This document shows positions 4,275 through 6,172 of a stretch of DNA of 6,172 bases, piece after piece (the stretch's first letter is position 1; every line of letters begins with the position of its first letter). The stretch spans positions 1 through 6,172 of the forward strand of contig DBVO01000016.1 of the NCBI GenBank assembly GCA_002308215.1. The letters are read 5' to 3'. Source of the DNA: Christensenella sp. UBA1262 (GTDB lineage: Bacteria; Bacillota; Clostridia; Christensenellales; CAG-917). A model generated the notes under the pieces. The model searched no databases. It saw only the letters and a list, made by a program, of their open reading frames with translations, and was not told where the DNA came from. Made by a program: the position numbers and the translations under genes.

Positions 4275-6065
4275 ATGAAACAATTTACTTCAGATGAATT
4301 AAGATCACTTTATCTTGACTTTTATAAGTCAAAGGGTCATGCAGTAATTGATTCTGCATCACTTATCCCAGAAAACGATCCAACAGTTTTATTTACAACT
4401 GCTGGTATGCATCCACTTGTTCCATACTTGCTTGGTGAAAAGCATCCAGCAGGTAATAAATTAACAGACGTCCAAATCTGTGTTCGTACTGGCGACATTG
4501 ATGAAGTTGGTGATGCTTCGCACTGCACATTTTTTGAAATGCTTGGAAGATGGTCTCTTGGTGACTATTTCAAGAAAGATGCTATTGCATGGTCATACGA
4601 CTTTATGCTTAACAAACTTGGTTTCGATAAAGATAAGTTTGCTGTAACAGTGTTTGCTGGCGATGATGATTGCCCAAGAGATGAAGAAAGCGCAAGCTAT
4701 TGGAGAGAAGTTGGTATTCCAGCAGATAGAATTTTCTATTTGAACAAAAAGCATAACTGGTGGGGACCAGCTGGTATTACAGGACCTTGTGGCCCAGATA
4801 CAGAAATGTTTGTTGATACAGGCAAACCAAAATGCTGCGATGAATGTTCTCCTGCATGCGATTGTGGCAAGTATCTTGAAGTTGGAAATGATGTTTTCAT
4901 GCAATATTTCAAAAATGCTGAAGGCAAGTTCGAACCTTTGAAGCAAAGAAACGTTGATGAAGGTCTTGGCCTTGAAAGACTTCTTGTTATTTTGAACGGA
5001 TATAAATCTGTTTATGAAACAGATCTTTTCAGCTTTGCAATTAAAAAACTCGAAGAGCTTTCAGGTAAGAAGTATGGCGAAGATGAAACAATGACTATCG
5101 CGATGAGAATCATTGCTGACCATACAAGAACAGCAACTTTCTTGCTTGGTGATATCAAGGGTATTTCTCCATCTAACGTTGATCAGGGATATGTTCTTAG
5201 ACGTCTTATCAGACGTGCAATGAGATATTGCAGAACATTGGGAGTAGAAGATTCTGCACTTGTTGAACTTGCTAGACTTTATGTTGAGAAGTATAAGAAT
5301 GTTTACCCATATATCAAAAACAATGAAGAACGTATTGTAAGCGAACTTGAAGGCGAAAAAGATAAATTTGCTAAGACAATTGAACAAGGCCTCAAGGAGT
5401 TTGACAAAATTGTTGCACATTTACCAGAAAACATGACTGTTTTCCCAGGTAAGACAGCATTCAGACTTTATGATACTTTTGGCTTCCCAATTGAGATGAC
5501 AGAAGAACTTGCTAAAGAAAAGGGCTATGCCCTTGATAGAGCAGGATATGATAAAGCATTTGCTGATCACCAAGCACTTTCAAAAGCTGGTGCAGAACAA
5601 AAGTTCAAAGGCGGACTTGCAGACGGAGGCGAATTTACAGCACGTCTACATAGCGCTACACACCTTTTGAATGCTGCGCTTAAAAAAGTGTTGCACGATG
5701 ATGGAATCCAACAACGCGGTTCTAACATAACAGCAGAAAGACTTCGTTTTGACTTTAACTTCCCACGTCCATTAACAGCAGAAGAAATTGCAGACGTAGA
5801 AAAGCTTGTTAATGAAGAGATTGCAAAAGACAGTGAAGTAAAACTTGAAGAGATGACAGTTGATGAAGCAAGAGCAAGCGGTGCTGTTGGTGTCTTCGGT
5901 TCAAAATATGGCGAAATCGTTAAAGTCTATACAATCGGTTTCTCCAAAGAAATCTGTGGTGGCCCACATGCTAAACGCACAGGCGAGCTTGGCAAATTCA
6001 AAATTGTCAAAGAGCAAAGCTCTTCAGCAGGCATTAGACGTATCAAGGCTATATTGGAGTACTAA
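4275..6065 (+). CDS. alaS: Alanine--tRNA ligase, compact form with editing site
   Basis: Charges tRNA-Ala with alanine using ATP in the cytoplasm. The protein has 596 residues, against about 870 for standard bacterial AlaRS. The class II core is complete: motif 1 region LLFTTAGM-like (38-45), motif 2 TFFEMLGRWSLGDYF (85-99), motif 3 GLGLERLL (230-237), and the anticodon-independent helical domain up to DTFGFP (400-405). The editing domain keeps all four zinc ligands: His459 and His463 in HSATH, Cys561 and His565 in CGGPH. It ends in SAGIRRIKAILEY. Missing are about 100 residues of the glycine-rich barrel that usually lies between DTFGFP and HSATH, and the C-terminal coiled coil and C-Ala domain. 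An extra cysteine cluster lies at 187-197. A short AlaRS family of about this size is known, so this looks like an intact gene. Start support is TGAGG at 4266-4270, closely spaced. No T-box leader is present. Confidence 0.95.
   Translation: MKQFTSDELRSLYLDFYKSKGHAVIDSASLIPENDPTVLFTTAGMHPLVPYLLGEKHPAGNKLTDVQICVRTGDIDEVGDASHCTFFEMLGRWSLGDYFKKDAIAWSYDFMLNKLGFDKDKFAVTVFAGDDDCPRDEESASYWREVGIPADRIFYLNKKHNWWGPAGITGPCGPDTEMFVDTGKPKCCDECSPACDCGKYLEVGNDVFMQYFKNAEGKFEPLKQRNVDEGLGLERLLVILNGYKSVYETDLFSFAIKKLEELSGKKYGEDETMTIAMRIIADHTRTATFLLGDIKGISPSNVDQGYVLRRLIRRAMRYCRTLGVEDSALVELARLYVEKYKNVYPYIKNNEERIVSELEGEKDKFAKTIEQGLKEFDKIVAHLPENMTVFPGKTAFRLYDTFGFPIEMTEELAKEKGYALDRAGYDKAFADHQALSKAGAEQKFKGGLADGGEFTARLHSATHLLNAALKKVLHDDGIQQRGSNITAERLRFDFNFPRPLTAEEIADVEKLVNEEIAKDSEVKLEEMTVDEARASGAVGVFGSKYGEIVKVYTIGFSKEICGGPHAKRTGELGKFKIVKEQSSSAGIRRIKAILEY
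6056..6059 (+). promoter_or_regulatory. Ribosome binding site of the PHP gene inside alaS
   Basis: GGAG lies within the last codons of alaS, with a 6-base spacer to the ATG at 6066. It supports that ATG as a true start and suggests translational coupling with alaS. Confidence 0.7.
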
Positions 6066-6172
6066 ATGATTAAAGTAGATTGTCACACACATACAAATCA
6101 CTCTCATGATGGCAAGGTATCAGTTGCCGATATGGTGAAGCTCGCAAGAGAAAATGGGCTATCATATCTTTG
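6066..6172 (+). CDS. PHP-domain metal-dependent phosphoesterase, histidinol-phosphatase-like (partial)
   Basis: Only the first 35 codons are in the window and the gene runs off the right edge. The start MIKVDCHTHTNHSHDGKVSV carries the PHP motif 1: an acidic residue (Asp5), then HTH with His7 and His9 as metal ligands, then the 'HS.DG' turn. A helix (ADMVKLARENGLSYL) follows, as in PHP proteins. PHP enzymes hydrolyse phosphoesters at a multi-metal centre. Histidinol-phosphatase (HisK/HisJ type) is the commonest stand-alone annotation for this start, but other PHP phosphoesterases begin alike. The ATG directly follows the alaS TAA (6063-6065) with no gap, and GGAG at 6056-6059 serves as ribosome binding site, so it is very likely co-transcribed with alaS. 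Confidence 0.8.
   Translation, partial: MIKVDCHTHTNHSHDGKVSVADMVKLARENGLSYL

Noticed and set aside
4593..4946. Minus-strand open frame of 117 codons inside alaS
   Set aside because: It overlaps the conserved catalytic domain of alaS in antisense and resembles no known protein.
4275..6065. alaS as a truncated or frameshifted pseudogene
   Set aside because: All catalytic and editing motifs are present in one continuous frame, the C terminus ends at a natural domain edge, and a short AlaRS family of this length is known.
5860..6069. Plus-strand open frame overlapping the end of alaS
   Set aside because: It is another reading frame of the conserved editing-domain C terminus. The alaS frame carries the CGGPH and SAGIRRIKA motifs, so this is a shadow.
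1..6172. CRISPR array, insertion sequence, tRNA or rRNA gene
   Set aside because: No regularly spaced repeats, transposase frame, terminal inverted repeats, cloverleaf or rRNA signature was seen on either strand.

Overview
The window looks like chromosomal DNA from an AT-rich Firmicutes-type bacterium, most likely an uncultured member of the Clostridia. The signs are AT-rich intergenic DNA, canonical -35/-10 promoters, AGGAG-type Shine-Dalgarno sites on several genes, a Gram-positive style lipoprotein, an ECF transporter S component, and a short alanyl-tRNA synthetase of a kind I recall mainly from such lineages. The organism call is inference. All genes read with the standard genetic code.

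Layout. Positions 1-240 hold no gene I can support. A minus-strand gene (289-1098) encodes a four-helix membrane protein with an N-terminal zinc ribbon. It has its own promoter (-35 TTGACT, -10 TATAAT), a good ribosome binding site and an intrinsic terminator. Divergent from it, an extended -10 promoter starts transcription at about 1252, the first base of P1 of a clear cobalamin (B12) riboswitch aptamer (1251-1412). The riboswitch leads into a small lipoprotein with a DUF4430 (transcobalamin C-terminal-like) domain (1539-2033) and then a membrane protein resembling an ECF transporter S component (2101-2802). Together these look like a B12-repressed corrinoid capture and uptake pair. The ECF energising subunits are not in the window.

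A second transcription unit begins at a TTGACA-17-TAAAAT promoter (2837-2865). It contains a condensation-fold acyltransferase with an HxxxDG motif (2923-4236), a complete but compact alanyl-tRNA synthetase (4275-6065), and the start of a PHP-family phosphoesterase whose ATG directly follows the synthetase stop codon (6066 to the window edge).

The most notable signal is the riboswitch expression platform. The segment CCTCCG (1513-1518) can pair perfectly with the lipoprotein's Shine-Dalgarno CGGAGG (1526-1531). It can also pair with a near-copy of that site, CGGTGG (1453-1458), at the base of a long rod. The two folds exclude each other, which suggests a switch on translation. Other points of interest are the compact AlaRS with a cysteine cluster, and two genes whose ATG has no recognisable Shine-Dalgarno.
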